Notes: generated from the sequence alone by a model not told the origin. A DNA stretch of 64,000 nucleotides from Paraphysomonas bandaiensis (GCA_965644295.1 CBFFRP010000577.1:62001-126000), one strand, 5' to 3'. Positions 34,001 through 43,300 are shown, numbered from the stretch's first letter. Numbers and translations are program-made.

Positions 34001-34933
34001 ACCGTGCCAACATCGATTCCGACTTCGTCACCTAATTCTGCACCTTCTTATGTGCCTAGTTCAGCCCCTACATCGGCTCCTACTTCAGTACCGTCTTCAC
34101 TTCCGTCGTCCATCCCTTCTTCAATACCTACCTCAGTTCCTACTGCTGCCCCATCTTTCAATCCAACATACGCTCCTACGAAGCAGCCAACGTTTGCACC
34201 AACTTTCACCCCAACTCTTAGACCAGTACTACCGAAATCACCGACTGTCGCCCCTAGCATTCGGGCACCTAATCAACCATCAAGAACCCCTACCCGTCAT
34301 CCGACTTTAAATCCAACGGTAACATTCCTTCCTACGATTTCGCCGACTTCATCATCACCAACTTTTTCCCCAACGACAGTCCCTACCAACGCCCCGACTG
34401 TAGCACCCACAACGTTCCCCACCGTTTCACCAACGTCACCACCAACTGCGCAGCCTACGGTAACCCCTACATCAACCCCAACTGGAATACCTACAGCACA
34501 GCCCTCTACCACTCCGTCAAGCTCACCTACTGCTACTCCATCAGCCCCAACCCCTTCCCCTATTGCTTTCGCGCCGACTCCGAATCCGACAAAGACACCA
34601 ACAGCAAAGCCTACCAGTGCCCCGACCAAATCTCCTATATCAGCGGCACCAACGTTTGCGCCAACTACAACTGCCAAAGTACCAACTGGTAGGAGAGGAC
34701 TCGACCCCACATCTGAACCTAGTGGAATGCCTGCTCTTACCTCGAACCCTAGTGTCGAGCCCTCCGTGCGTCCTACCCTTCGACCGACAATGTATCCAAC
34801 TTTTTCACCGACGGCTTCAACTTCCACTCCAAAACCAACTAACAAGCCTACTACAGCGCCTACTCTAGCACCAACAAGTGCTGACCGACGGCCCACAAAG
34901 AGACCAGTTTTCGATATGTCGTTTTTCGCATAG
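22079..34933 (+). CDS. Giant secreted PTS-repeat (mucin/HRGP-like) protein, 4284 aa, single exon
   Basis: A signal peptide (FKFLTVYCVLSHQLAHA, residues 4-20) is followed by a short unique segment with a CSCS motif. From about residue 68 to 4020 the protein is an almost unbroken run of four-residue units P-[TS]-S-x or P-T-[AS]-x, where x is mostly V, I, L, A or T. The C-terminal 250 residues are less regular Pro/Thr-rich (NPTYAPTKQPTFAPTF and similar) and end in basic RRPTKRPVFDMSFFA. No stop interrupts 12.9 kb. Codons for Ser, Thr and Pro vary synonymously between units while the amino acids stay fixed, which supports selection on the protein. Such sequences resemble hydroxyproline-rich or mucin-like wall glycoproteins of algae and other stramenopiles, with dense O-glycosylation expected (inference). 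No anchor, catalytic or binding domain is visible. Confidence 0.85.
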   Translation: MLLFKFLTVYCVLSHQLAHAASISVLSNSYAASGTYDEIKAQLDENQNTDSEAVGEGVWSCSCSQSFFPTSVPSSLPSSIPTSLPSSVPTSVPTSVPSSVPSSLPTSIPTSIPTSMPTSIPTSEPTSVPTSVPTSVPSSAPTSVPTSIPSSVPTAVPSSVPSSLPTSIPTSVPSVVPTSVPTSIPTSVPTSTPSSLPTCVPTSIPTSVPSSVPTSVPTAVPTSLPTSVPSSIPTSVPTSIPTSFPSSTPTSIPTCVPSSVPTSVPTSVPTAVPTAVPSSLPTSVPTSIPTSIPTSVPTSLPSSLPTSIPTSAPTSVPTSVPTSLPTSIPTGVPTSVPTSVPSSVPTSVPTSVPTSLPTSVPSSMPTSIPTSIPTSVPTSVPTSVPTSVPTSLPTSVPTSIPTAVPSSIPTSVPSSAPTSVPTSIPTSVPSSEPTSVPTSIPSSVPTSLPTSVPTSIPTSVPTSIPTSIPTSVPTSVPTSTPTSAPTSVPTSVPTSVPSSIPTSVPTSVPTSVPTSIPTSVPTSVPTSVPTSIPSSLPSSVPTAVPTSVPTSAPSSIPTSVPTSIPSSSPTSVPTAVPSSLPSSVPTSIPTSVPTSLPTSVPSSVPTSVPTSIPTSIPTSVPTSVPTSVPSSVPTSIPTSLPSSVPSSAPTSVPTSVPTSLPTSVPTSLPTSVPTVIPTSTPTGVPTSVPTSVPTSFPSSVPTSVPTSIPTSVPSSIPTSVPTSVPTSVPTSTPTSVPTSVPTSIPTSAPTSIPTSVPSSIPTSVPTSVPTSAPTSVPTSVPTSVPTSAPTSVPTSVPTSEPTSVPTSVPTSVPTSVPTSVPTSVPTSVPTSLPSSTPTSVPTSLPTSVPTSVPTSIPTSVPTSVPTAVPTSLPTSIPTSVPTSVPTSVPTSVPTSVPTSLPTSLPTSTPTSVPTSLPTSVPTSVPTSVPTSVPTSLPTSVPTSVPTSVPTSVPTSVPTSVPTSVPTSVPTSVPTSLPTSTPTSVPTSVPTSVPTSVPTSIPTSVPTSIPTSVPTSVPTSVPTSIPTSVPTSVPTSVPTSVPTSVPTSVPTSTPTSVPTSVPTSVPTSVPTSIPTSVPTSIPTSVPTSVPTSVPTSIPTSVPTSVPTSVPTSVPTSVPTSLPTSTPTSVPTSMPTSVPTSVPTSIPTSVPTSIPTSVPTSVPTSIPTSVPTSVPTSVPTSVPTSVPTSVPTSLPTSTPTSVPTSVPTSVPTSVPTSIPTSVPTSIPTSVPTSVPTSIPTSVPTSVPTSVPTSVPTSVPTSVPTSVPTSTPTSVPTSMPTSVPTSVPTSIPTSVPTSIPTSVPTSVPTSIPTSVPTSVPTSVPTSVPTSVPTSVPTSVPTSTPTSVPTSVPTSVPTSVPTSIPTSVPTSVPTSVPTSVPTSVPTSTPTSVPTSVPTSVPTSVPTSIPTSVPTSIPTSVPTSVPTSVPTSVPTSVPTSVPTSVPTSVPTSVPTSVPTSTPTSVPTSVPTSVPTSVPTSIPTSVPTSIPTSVPTSVPTSVPTSIPTSVPTSVPTSVPTSVPTSVPTSVPTSTPTSVPTSVPTSVPTSVPTSIPTSVPTSIPTSVPTSVPTSVPTSVPTSVPTSVPTSVPTSVPTSVPTSVPTSTPTSVPTSVPTSVPTSVPTSIPTSVPTSIPTSVPTSVPTSVPTSVPTSVPTSVPTSVPTSVPTSVPTSVPTSTPTSVPTSVPTSVPTSVPTSIPTSVPTSIPTSVPTSVPTSVPTSIPTSVPTSVPTSVPTSVPTSVPTSVPTSTPTSVPTSVPTSVPTSVPTSIPTSVPTSIPTSVPTSVPTSIPTSVPTSVPTSVPTSVPTSVPTSVPTSVPTSTPTSVPTSVPTSVPTSVPTSIPTSVPTSVPTSVPTSVPTSVPTSVPTSVPTSTPTSVPTSVPTSVPSSVPTSIPTSVPTSIPTSVPTSVPTSVPTSVPTSVPTSVPTSVPTSVPTSVPTSVPTSTPTSVPTSVPTSVPTSVPTSIPTSVPTSIPTSVPTSVPTSVPTSIPTSVPTSVPTSVPTSIPTSVPTSVPTSTPTSVPTSVPTSVPTSVPTSIPTSVPTSVPTSVPTSVPTSVPTSVPTSVPTSTPTSVPTCVPTSVPSSVPTSIPTSVPTSIPTSVPTSVPTSVPTSVPTSVPTSVPTSVPTSVPTSVPTSVPTSTPTSVPTSVPTSVPTSVPTSIPTSVPTSIPTSVPTSVPTSTPTSVPTSVPTSVPTSVPTSIPTSVPTSVPTSLPTSVPTSIPTSVPTSVPTSTPTSVPTSLPTSVPTSIPTSLPTSTPTSVPTSVPTSVPTSVPTSIPTSVPTSAPTSVPTSVPTSVPTSIPTAIPTSVPTSVPTSLPTSIPTSNPTSVPTSIPTSIPTSVPTSLPTSVPTSVPTSVPTSVPTSVPTSVPTSVPTSIPTSVPTSVPTSVPTSVPTSVPTSVPTSVPTSTPTSVPTSLPTSVPTSVPTSVPTSVPTSVPTSVPTSVPTSIPTSVPTSVPTSLPTSIPTSVPTSAPTSVPTSIPTSVPTSVPTSVPTSVPTSAPTSVPTSVPTSVPSSIPTSVPTSLPSSVPTSVPTSVPSSTPTSLPTSAPTSVPTSVPTAIPTSIPTSIPTSVPTAVPSSVPTSAPTSVPTSIPTSVPTSVPTSVPTSVPTSVPTSVPTSAPTSTPTSVPTSVPTSEPTSVPTAMPTSIPTSIPTSIPTSVPTSIPTSVPTSVPTSVPTSIPTSAPTSVPTSIPTGVPTSVPTSVPTSVPTSVPTSIPTSVPTSVPTSVPTSVPTSVPTSVPTSVPTSTPTSAPTSVPTSVPTSVPTSLPTTVPTSIPTSIPTSVPTSVPTSVPTSVPTSVPTSVPTSVPTSLPTSLPTSVPTSAPTSVPTSVPTSVPTSTPTSLPTSVPTSVPTSVPTSAPTSIPTSVPTSVPSSVPTSLPTSAPSSLPTSVPTSVPTSIPSSVPTSVPTSIPTSVPTSVPTSVPTSIPTSLPTSVPTSIPTSVPTSVPSSVPTSVPTSVPTSAPTTVPTSVPSSLPTSVPTSVPTSVPTSVPTSVPTSVPSSIPSSVPTCVPTSAPTSVPTAVPTSVPTSIPTSVPTSVPSSVPTSIPTSVPTSAPTSVPTSTPTSVPTSVPTSVPTSVPTAVPTSIPSSVPTSVPTSVPTSVPTSVPTSLPTSVPTSVPTSVPTSVPTSVPSSVPTSVPTSVPTAVPTSVPTSVPTSVPTSVPTSVPTSLPSSAPTSVPTSVPTSVPTSVPTSVPTSVPTSVPTSVPTSTPTSVPTSVPTSVPTSVPTSVPTSVPTSVPTSVPTSVPTSTPTSVPSSLPTSVPTSDPTSVPTSVPTSVPTSVPTSVPTSLPTSVPTSVPTSTPTSVPTTIPTSLPTSVPTAVPTSVPSSFPTSVPTSVPTSTPTSAPTSVPTSVPTSVPTSVPTSVPTSIPTSIPTSVPTSVPTSVPTSVPSSVPTSVPTSVPTSVPTSEPTSIPTSVPTSLPSSLPTSVPTSMPTSVPTSVPTSAPTSVPTSIPSSVPTSVPTSVPTAVPTSLPTSLPSSIPTSVPTSVPTSIPTSVPSSVPTSVPSSIPTSLPTSVPTSVPTSVPTSVPTSIPSSPPTSVPTSIPTSAPTGIPTSVPSSLPTTVPTSLPTSVPSSIPTSLPTSLPTSVPTSVPTSVPTSLPTSVPTSVPTSLPTSAPTSLPSSLPSSLPTSVPTSVPTSVPTSVPTSVPTSVPTSVPTSAPTSIPTSVPTSIPSSIPSSAPSSVPTSVPTSVPTSVPTSVPTSIPTAAPTSLPSSVPTSVPTSVPTSAPTSVPSSVPTTFPTSVPTSVPTSIPSSLPTSSPSSIPTSVPTSVPTSIPTSVPSSVPTSIPSSVPSSVPSSTPTSVPTSVPTSLPSSAPTSVPTSAPTSIPTSVPTSVPTSIPSSVPTSIPSSTPTSLPTSVPTCVPTSVPTSVPTSVPTSVPTSVPSSVPTSVPTSVPTSLPSSAPTSLPTSVPTSVPTSMPSAIPTVVPTSIPSAVPSSVPTSVPTCIPTALPTSVPSTVPTSIPTSVPTAVPSTVPTSIPTSSPNSAPSYVPSSAPTSAPTSVPSSLPSSIPSSIPTSVPTAAPSFNPTYAPTKQPTFAPTFTPTLRPVLPKSPTVAPSIRAPNQPSRTPTRHPTLNPTVTFLPTISPTSSSPTFSPTTVPTNAPTVAPTTFPTVSPTSPPTAQPTVTPTSTPTGIPTAQPSTTPSSSPTATPSAPTPSPIAFAPTPNPTKTPTAKPTSAPTKSPISAAPTFAPTTTAKVPTGRRGLDPTSEPSGMPALTSNPSVEPSVRPTLRPTMYPTFSPTASTSTPKPTNKPTTAPTLAPTSADRRPTKRPVFDMSFFA
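25013..28610. repeat. Higher-order 216-bp tandem repeat within the 12-bp PTS repeats
   Basis: The marker TCTACACCGACAAGTGT recurs at 25013, 25229, 25445, 25661, 25877, 26093, 26225, 26441, 26657, 26873, 27089, 27305, 27521, 27677, 27893, 28109, 28265, 28481 and 28601. Most steps are 216 bp (18 x 12 bp, 72 residues). Exceptions of 132, 156 and 120 bp are also multiples of 12. The block at 27677-28264 repeats from 28265 with a 588-bp offset (a TTCCCACTTCAGTTCCATCA block occurs at both). Confidence 0.9.
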
Positions 34934-36180
34934 CGAGTGTGAAGTTATAATGTATCAGTAAACGATCAATGCGGATATAACCGTAGTATTGTATTTGGTT
35001 TCGAACCATACGTGTATCACTTGAACAATGTTCGAGGAGTCGTTGCAATTCAGAAATGAGGTTGCATATAATAAAATAGACAACATAATATATATACAAA
35101 AAGTTGTGTAGGGACACCGACGATTTCCATAGTCTGGAGTAGCTCGGTATAAAATAAGCTAGCTACCGCTAGAGAGACAATGTTGTGTCCGTGGTGACAC
35201 CCGATAGGTGTGTAGACTAGCCATATCTATATACTAGTATTTATTTAAAAAGAAATTCATTCTACACTAATTCTTTTAAGTCAATATTGCTTTATCCCCA
35301 TTTTGTCTCAAAAAAGATTTTTTCGACCTGATTTTGTCTCAACAGGGCGCTCATATCAGCACCGGGCAAATATATAGACATTCTACTTCAATATTCGGTT
35401 CAACAGGTGCTCACTCTTCTATCTTTATTATGATAGTGACAGTCGTATGTATGTAATTTCATTATAGTACACAATTATAGTGAAACCACAATCAGGAGTT
35501 AAATCATTAGACACTTCTAGTTATATTCCACCCTTCGTCTGATGATGTGGAAGATCATAATGATGTCAGTGCAAGCGATATATCTTCATATCCAGGACTT
35601 TGAACCAACTTCAAGAATATTTCAGGAGAGTTTAGTGCCATATCTGATGCTGTATAGGTGGTAAAGGGCAGTGGCATCTAGTTGTTTCAGGGTTTGGGTC
35701 GCATTGTGCTTATGAGGATATTGTGTGCCTCATATCATACTCACAGCATTTCAATCAGGTCCACTAGCAGAGGAGGTTAAACGCATTGTATATAAATGTG
35801 ATGACGATGCTAATTAAGGCCTTAAGAAGCCTTTCGTGCGACTACAACGTTCACATTCATCATCACAATTATGAACGCATTTCAACACCTCGCAGTTGCC
35901 ATTCCCTCAGTATCCTTCTGTGATAGGAGTGCATTTGTTGTAGCTATAATATATATTAGTTTGGGGGTTTATTGTTTGAGTGACCTATAGTGTAATTGTT
36001 ATTCCCAAAGTATACACAGCCAGTATACATGCCATTCATTTTGAAACAATACGAATACTCATTTAAACTATTTGCTTACTATAATTGTATATACTAATCT
36101 TTATGAAGAATCTATATATTTCTTCCATTTTTTGTGCGTCATCTCTGTTATAGCTTGTTGATATTTTGGTTATTAGTAAT
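34934..36180. other. Intergenic, no supported gene
   Basis: AT-rich DNA following the PTS gene. The right part may belong to the left end of the decayed copia element, but I could not define a boundary. Confidence 0.4.
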
Positions 36181-39100
36181 TTGTAAGTGATTAAATGCTG
36201 AATATTAATTAATAAAAGGTATTTGAGTAATGACCGTTATTTGAAGGATACATTAACTAGCGATATGAATCTGGATAGTGAAACTGAAACATATTGACTG
36301 TGTGAGATTGGGACTGTCTATATGATAACATGAATTGATAGTAGTGAGGATATAAATTTAGTGAATGACAATTATGAATGATAAGAGATGTTGATCTCTA
36401 TTTTAATAATTGATTATTGAGCTAGTTCAGTTACTTTCTAGACTAAATGTAAAATTTGGTAATGTTAGCTGGAAATATTTTCCCAATTTGACCTGTACGA
36501 AGTTGTTATGATTGAAAGTATGGTTCATTTGGAAGAATCAAAATCAGATAGGTCTGCTGGGAGAAAGACCTGTGAATCCCACGGATCATGCGTCAGCAGC
36601 AGCTCGAAGCAAGCACATGGCGGAGTTGGAGCAGTGTTTGGGAAAGAAAGATACGTGTATAAGTTCAATATTCGAATCAGTTCAACCAGTAGGCCAATAC
36701 TTTCGAGAGAAGGATATGTTTCCACAACATGATGATCCCGAAAAAAACTCTCGGTCAGTGATTAGATATCCAAATTGCTGGAACGATTTCATGGAGACAC
36801 TCAATATGAGATAGTTCAATTAAACAAACACAATACACGTGTTTCAGAGTTTAATCCGAAGAGCTTGTAGATGCAGCTACTAAACGTTGATCAGAATTAG
36901 TCAGAATATGGCAGAATTCGGCAAGCCTCTTACAGAAATAGCTCTCGAAACCCCCGAGAACCTGTATCAAAAAGATGAAACTCCCCTATATCGAAATGGT
37001 AATCATATATGTGGGAGATATGGCCAAGCCAAAGGTAAGTCCAAGGAGGTCACTCAAGAAGCCCACTCAAAAAACTCGAATTTGGTTTACATTTTTATTC
37101 AAAATGTAGCATGAAGAATTTCTGAAAGAAAGACCTCTAAATATGTTCGCAGTCAGTGAATAAAATTCTGAAGGAATTCTTCGATTTTTCGCGGGTATAG
37201 ACTTTTAAATTCTGGAGATTCCAAATATTTCTTTACTCGATAAGGAGAAAGTTGTTTTTGTTGGGAAGTATTGAAACAATGGAATGCCATTTGATGATTT
37301 GTTGGACTAACCTGATGTGGTGAAGCTCAATGTTACAGACTCTGCCGAGGTATATCTCTCTGACAAAAAGTACAAGAAGACCCATTTGAGATACTTTTTA
37401 TGAGCTGTGGTCACGTCCGCAAGCTTAAACTGATAAAGGCATTCAAGCATCGACGGTATCTGCCCAACAAATGCATTCGAAAGACCGAGGGAGTATGCAA
37501 GTCATGTGCCAAATCCAAGATTTCTGGAAAGCATTTTGCCGTGTACCTCAGTTGTCCGTCCAGAGAGGGCTATAGTTATGCTATGCTGTTTACAGATATA
37601 GCTACAAAAATGGGCTACGGGAGTGCCCGCTGAGGTCTAGTAGAACTGCTATATTAAGTCTTATATATACGAAGGTTGGTTGAGTGTCAACTCCCCAAAA
37701 TGTACCCCTGCGATCACCGACTAGAACAGTATCTTTCGATGAGGTGCTGAGCTGATATTGACCAGTCCATACAGCGACTCTCCACAGCCAACTCGAGACT
37801 ACAGATATTACATGGAATTCTACTGATGATTCACCGGAATTGATTGATGTGACTGAGAGGAGATTTGTGCTCTGGAGAGATATCTTGCATGCTATCTGAT
37901 TTGGGTTTGCTTTTAAGTATGATGGTAGTCCGTATGATGCCTACCATATAGCTTACCGTGGTTAGATGTTGCCAGCAAAAAGTGCATACCACATTCGTCG
38001 AGACTTCGTTGTTGTCTTTTAACCCAAGGCCGAATAAAGGTTTGGGGCGATAAAAGGCACTGGGAGATTCTGAAGTCAGTGGTACATGATTTGCATATTC
38101 TTTTTGATGATAAGGATTACTTTAACGAGCTAGAATACTTTAACGAGCTAGAGGCTGCAATCGTGAAAAGTTAAGTAATTCAGTCATATGAGTTGGAAGT
38201 ATCATGTGAACGATGGATTCCTATTCAAAACCACTAGAGTAGAGTGGTCAGAAACGGCTTCGTGACCTTTAGAGCATTAGTCAAGGAGAAGACTTCTATT
38301 CATATTTGTGATGTTTTACAACTAAATAATGATTTTCCACGTAAGCGGTGCAACGACCCCATTACCTCTGGGGGCACACTCAATGAGTCAACGGCGGATG
38401 AGACACCAGGGAAGAGTGAGTTTCTCGTAGCTTGCCCGAGAGGGTGCAACTACTGAGTCTAGAGTGATAGACCACACCTGGAGTACTACTATAGCCTCAA
38501 AATTCGACATTCACCATATTGGCATACTCGACTGCTACTATTCGCTGATATTCGTCAAACAGGACCTACACAGTCGTACCGTCTTGTAGGACTGTTTCAT
38601 ATGAGAAAAGTAATGATTATTATGAATATATGAGTATAATATATCAGCTGCTAAAACCTCTTTATATATAAATATACTTATACATATGACACCGCCCTAC
38701 AATCACTTGGCAATCGCGGCTGCTAACCATCGTCGCCCTATCTTCTACTGAAGTAGAATATCTGTTTGTGGGGAAGCCATTTTGTTTCGCTCCCTACTTT
38801 CGGAATAGGATTTCCAACTACCGTTTTCAACAACTATTCGGTGCAAAAGAGCAATGCAGTTATACTTAAATCCTGCACACTGTCGTGAGGTACCACTTCA
38901 CGCAATAACAATTTTATTATTGTCAATCACATGCCCATCAATGAAATGTTGGCTGACATCCTAACCAAACACAGATTCCACAGATTGCGAGATTCACTGA
39001 TGGCGAGGGGGATGACGTCAGCATACCCGCAAGCAATTAATGAATCAGAGTTTTCACCCCATTAGCAGAGAACTCAACCAAGAGTCCACTTTATGTCTTA

Positions 39101-39310
39101 TACTATTATTCTTTAGCTAATACGCAGTAGTACATTTCCCATTAACTATTACAACTCGCAATACTTCTTAGTTTAAATTTTGAATGTTTTCATTGTTGAG
39201 TGTTGCTTGTTTGTAAGCAATTAAAAGCTGTAAGTTAAGATAATTGAAATATGACCATTATTTGAAGACTACAGTGACTGTTTGTTTTTGCGTATCCAAT
39301 GCTCAAGTTT
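36180..39310 (+). mobile_element. Decayed Ty1/copia-type LTR retroelement
   Basis: Coding remnants lie in the expected gag-integrase-RNase H order on the plus strand, all broken by stops and frame changes. A gag-like stretch at 36512-37110 ends in a possible zinc-knuckle remnant (HICGRYGQAKGKS). An integrase-N-terminal-like piece at 37400-37620 has GVCKSCAKSKISGKHF and LFTDIATKMGYG. RNase H is listed separately. Candidate LTR remnants are at 36180-36275 and 39205-39300, sharing a TTGTAAGxxATTAAAxGCTG block and ATGACC[GA]TTATTTGAAG. No intact LTR ends, primer-binding site or target duplication could be fixed. Reverse transcriptase was not recognisable. Confidence 0.65.
38725..39063 (+). pseudogene. 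Copia RNase H / pol C-terminus remnant
   Basis: LTIVALSSTEVEYLFVGK (about 38725-38780) matches the copia RNase H motif in which SSTEAEY is near-invariant. After frameshifts and stops the same domain ends with MPINEMLADILTKHRF then HRLRDSL (about 38927-39000), the usual ADxxTKxL...F...R...G pol terminus. The final frame closes with TAG at 39063. Confidence 0.75.
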
Positions 39311-40347
39311 TTACTTCAATATTAATACATGTTGATTCGTTTACCGTTCGCACAATAAATAGATTCTAAGCAACACAATTCCTTGCTAAATGAAAATAAA
39401 TCGTACTATGAATAGTTCGGATATCTTCTTCACGAAAATTCTGATAAATCTCTCAACTTATCCTCATCTATTCAGATATATGATTTATGTTGTGTTAGAT
39501 ATCCTGCAATGTCATAGTCTAACAATAGGAACACAGACATCTTCCTCTTCGTCACTCACACACTGTTTCTAACAGTTTCATAGCATGTATGGTTCTAACA
39601 GTTGATGTCTTGACTTAAGTATACTTCCGTCGTCAGGCTTTAAGCAGTCAGTGCCGGAATTATTAATATGAAAACAAAACCGATGAAGGGAGCTGCTCCG
39701 TCGATGGAGGCTACTGGATTAGATTCAACGGACACATTAACCTCATGTGGATTGATGCTATCAGCACGAGAGGTGTGTGTTCCAGGAGCATGTGAATGAG
39801 ATCATACCGAATACTCACATCAACTTGATGTGAAAGTATTTCATTGCGACATGCAACTGTTGGGCTCATCAACCCAATCAACAGGCCGCACAGACCTCCT
39901 CCTCGTGTAGGAGCTACACTTCGTACAGTAGAAAGCAAGTATGATCAATCTTATCATACGCATCGCTCATATCCATGACTAGCATACATATCATGTGCAG
40001 GAGGATATACATGGTATACGGATGAATACAGTGCATTCCACTCCCTCCTCCATTAAGATCTAGAAGGAGTTCTCAGAGTCCATGTGCAAGTGCAGCTTTT
40101 TTTTGGGTATGTATCGGTATAGAGTGTAGGAATTCTTATACTGCTGGGTAGGAAAATCCAGCTATGAATTCTGATTGTCGAAAAGTCGAAGAAAAAGCAT
40201 TGATTGGATGTGGTGGTATGTATGTGTGGGGGGGGGGGAATCCATCCACAGCCTGAGGCGATCCTAGTCCCTTATTTCTAGATTTGACTTGCACAGTAAT
40301 CCATAAATCACACATACAAACTAAATTAACAGAAAGAAGTCAGTTTG
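39311..40347. other. Intergenic upstream of the ABC transporter
   Basis: No supported gene. It contains a poly-G tract (about 40228-40239) around 110 bp before the ABC transporter start, which lies in or near its promoter or 5' UTR. Confidence 0.4.
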
Positions 40348-43300
40348 ATGGTCGAGGGAATGGAGTTGGTGCCACAAGGAGATGAAGAAGCCCCAGTGGG
40401 TGCTACGGATAGTCTTTCTCCCGGGAAATTTTCGATATTTAATGTCCGCACTAATCGAAAGATATACAACGAACTAATGAGTCAAAGGGAGAGGGATGCG
40501 CTCTATATTCAAGCTCTTGAGGAAGTGTTGCGAGAAAACAACATTTCTCTGCCTCCGCCCGTCACTGAATATTCTTTTCGTGGTAACAAATCCCATTCAA
40601 GTCAACAGCTCGAAACACCCACTCTGGACAAAGATGGGAGCGTCACGTCGATTCAAACAACGATTAATCGAATTAAACAGCATCATATGAGTGATGAGAT
40701 ATCTATTCAATTTAGAAATTTAACATTCTGGGGAATGGTACCTGAAAGGACGATCCCAACTGTGGGGTCAACTTTGCGGAATATGCTCTTCGGAAGTGGT
40801 CCAAAGCATCGAGTGGACATACTTCATGACTTAACGGGGCGAATCCCGTCTGGAAAAATGACACTGGTTATGGGACCACCTGGGTGTGGTGAGTATATAG
40901 ATAGTGGCTATATTGTTAAATTATTTTCAACAATCACACCAGTACAAGCGTGTGCATGTCTTTGTCCGATCTAGTTAGCAACACTGATTGGTGTATCGAA
41001 TTGTAATCACTTCTCACATCTTGTTAATTTAATTGAGTCTCTATTAGGTAAGAGCTCGTTCTTAAAGGTGCTTGCTGGACAACTCTATGTGGGTCGTAAG
41101 AAACTTGAGGGTTCAATACTCTACAATGGAGAGCCACCAGATTCCGGTAAATACCTGCTCCCTAAAATAGCAGATTACATTGATGAGAAAGACCAACATG
41201 CGGCCGCTCTTACAGTCCAAGAAACCTTGGAGTTTGCTTGGTTAGTTACTACAAATGGGCATCACAGTTATGGTGTAGCGAAAGATGAAGAGGGGGCAGA
41301 ATATCTAAACCGCGACGATAAAATTAAGGGCAAGGTATACGTAGATTTCATACTTTAATATCTGTACATATACTTTTGACGCAAACAAATAGATCGAGCA
41401 TTTTTAGTTTGCACTCTCAAGCTGTATATTTAGGTTAACAGTGTAATCCGTGCGCTTGGCTTGGAGGGCTGTCGGAACACTGTAGTAGGAGACGGAATGT
41501 TGCGAGGAGTAAGTGGGGGACAAAAGCGCCGTGTTACAGTGGGGGAAATGCTTCTTCCACCTCGTCGGATTAAATTTATGGATGCCGTGTCAAACGGCCT
41601 TGACTCGTCTACTACTTATGACATATTCAAGTCAATTCGCCTGGTCACGGATGTGATTGGAGTTACACCCGTAGTTTCACTACTTCAGGTATGTATCGTG
41701 CCATGTGTATGTTGCATTGTACTGTGTTGGTACTGTAAGCTCAATGCGGTATTAGCGAATAATCACACCCGTTGTTATTTCAGCCCACACCAGAGGTATT
41801 TGATATGTTTGACGAGCTAATATTACTGAGTGAAGGCCGTATTATTTATCATGGTAGGGAATTGCTGTTAATTATTCCACATGATGTGTGTATACCATGC
41901 CGTATGGGTTGCTTTGTGGTGAAAACATGTATATCAATGTCTTAGTTTATACTTGTTGTGTCATAACATGATATGGTTGCAGGTCCACGTTCGTATGTAC
42001 TGCAGTATTTTGAATCTATTGGATACCACTGTCCTGATAATGTAGATGTGGCGGATTTCCTACAAGAGCTTCCAACTCTTGAAGGGCGCCGTTTCATTGA
42101 CAACTCGAAAGAAGATGTTCCACGTGGAACTGCCGCTCTTGTAAATACTTTCAAGCGATCGGAGTTGTTTTCCGTAATGCTGAAACAAATGGATACAGAG
42201 TTGGAGGAATCGAAAAACTATAAGTGGCCTGAATTCGTTCGTGAGCCTTATGCGACCACTACATGGGATGCAATGAAGCTCTGCTTAGAGCGACAGACCA
42301 AACTGACAATGCGAGATAAAGATTTTGTGGTTGGTCGACTGATGCAAGCTGTCGTTATTGGAGCCATAGCAGGAAGCTTGTTTAATGATACCGAAGAAGA
42401 AGATGTTCAAACCTTAGGGGGGGTGTTATTTTTTGGTGTACTGTTCTGTGCACTGTCTAGTATGTCGCTGCTACCGGTGATATTTGATCAAAGGCAAGTA
42501 TATTACAAGCACGCAAGGGCCAACTTTTTCCCTACATCCTCGTTTGTGGTTGCACAGACTGCGGTGTTGTATCCGATACAAATCGCTGAAGTCATTATCT
42601 TTTCTACTATTATTTACTGGTCAGTTGGAATGAGTGATTCGGATTCAGGTACCCGGTTCTTGACGTTTTTACTAATTATATTTGCGTTTGCGCTCACTGC
42701 GACGCAATTGTTTCGCCTAGTTGCCTCATTTATGCCGGACCCTGTGACTGCCCAACCAGTCAGTGGTGTCAGTACCGTACTCATGGTATTATTTTCTGGC
42801 TATATTGTGCCGAAATCCAATATTCCACCTGGATGGGAGTGGTTTTATTGGTTGAATCCTCTTTCGTGGGCTCTGCAAAGCGTGACGATAAATGAGTACT
42901 TATCATCTGATTACGACTTCGAAATATGTACAAATGCTGATTGTAGTAAAATGGAGAGATTTGGTGATGTTGCTTTAGAGGGGAGAGGCAATCAGACTGA
43001 GCAGGCTTTTGTGTGGTACGGACTTATAGTTTTGATTGGAGAGTATGTAATATTACTCATTCTCACGTATATCACTTTAACCTACTTACGGGTGGAACCC
43101 GTACCCCCTCCTCCACTGATTATTGACGAGGAACCTTCCGACGAAGCTGAGATATCCGAAGCTAATGCTATTGAAATTCCATTTGAACCCGTCACGTTTT
43201 CATTTAAAGATATATGGTATACTGTAACTTTAAAAGGTGGTGAGGAGCTGGATCTTCTGAAGGGTGTATCAGGGTACTTTGAACCAGGTACACTGACCGC

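Noticed and set aside
22270-34002. Minus-strand 3910-codon open frame
   Set aside because: Mirror of the PTS 12-bp repeat; product is pure VGTxVG repeat and the plus frame has the signal peptide and unique ends.
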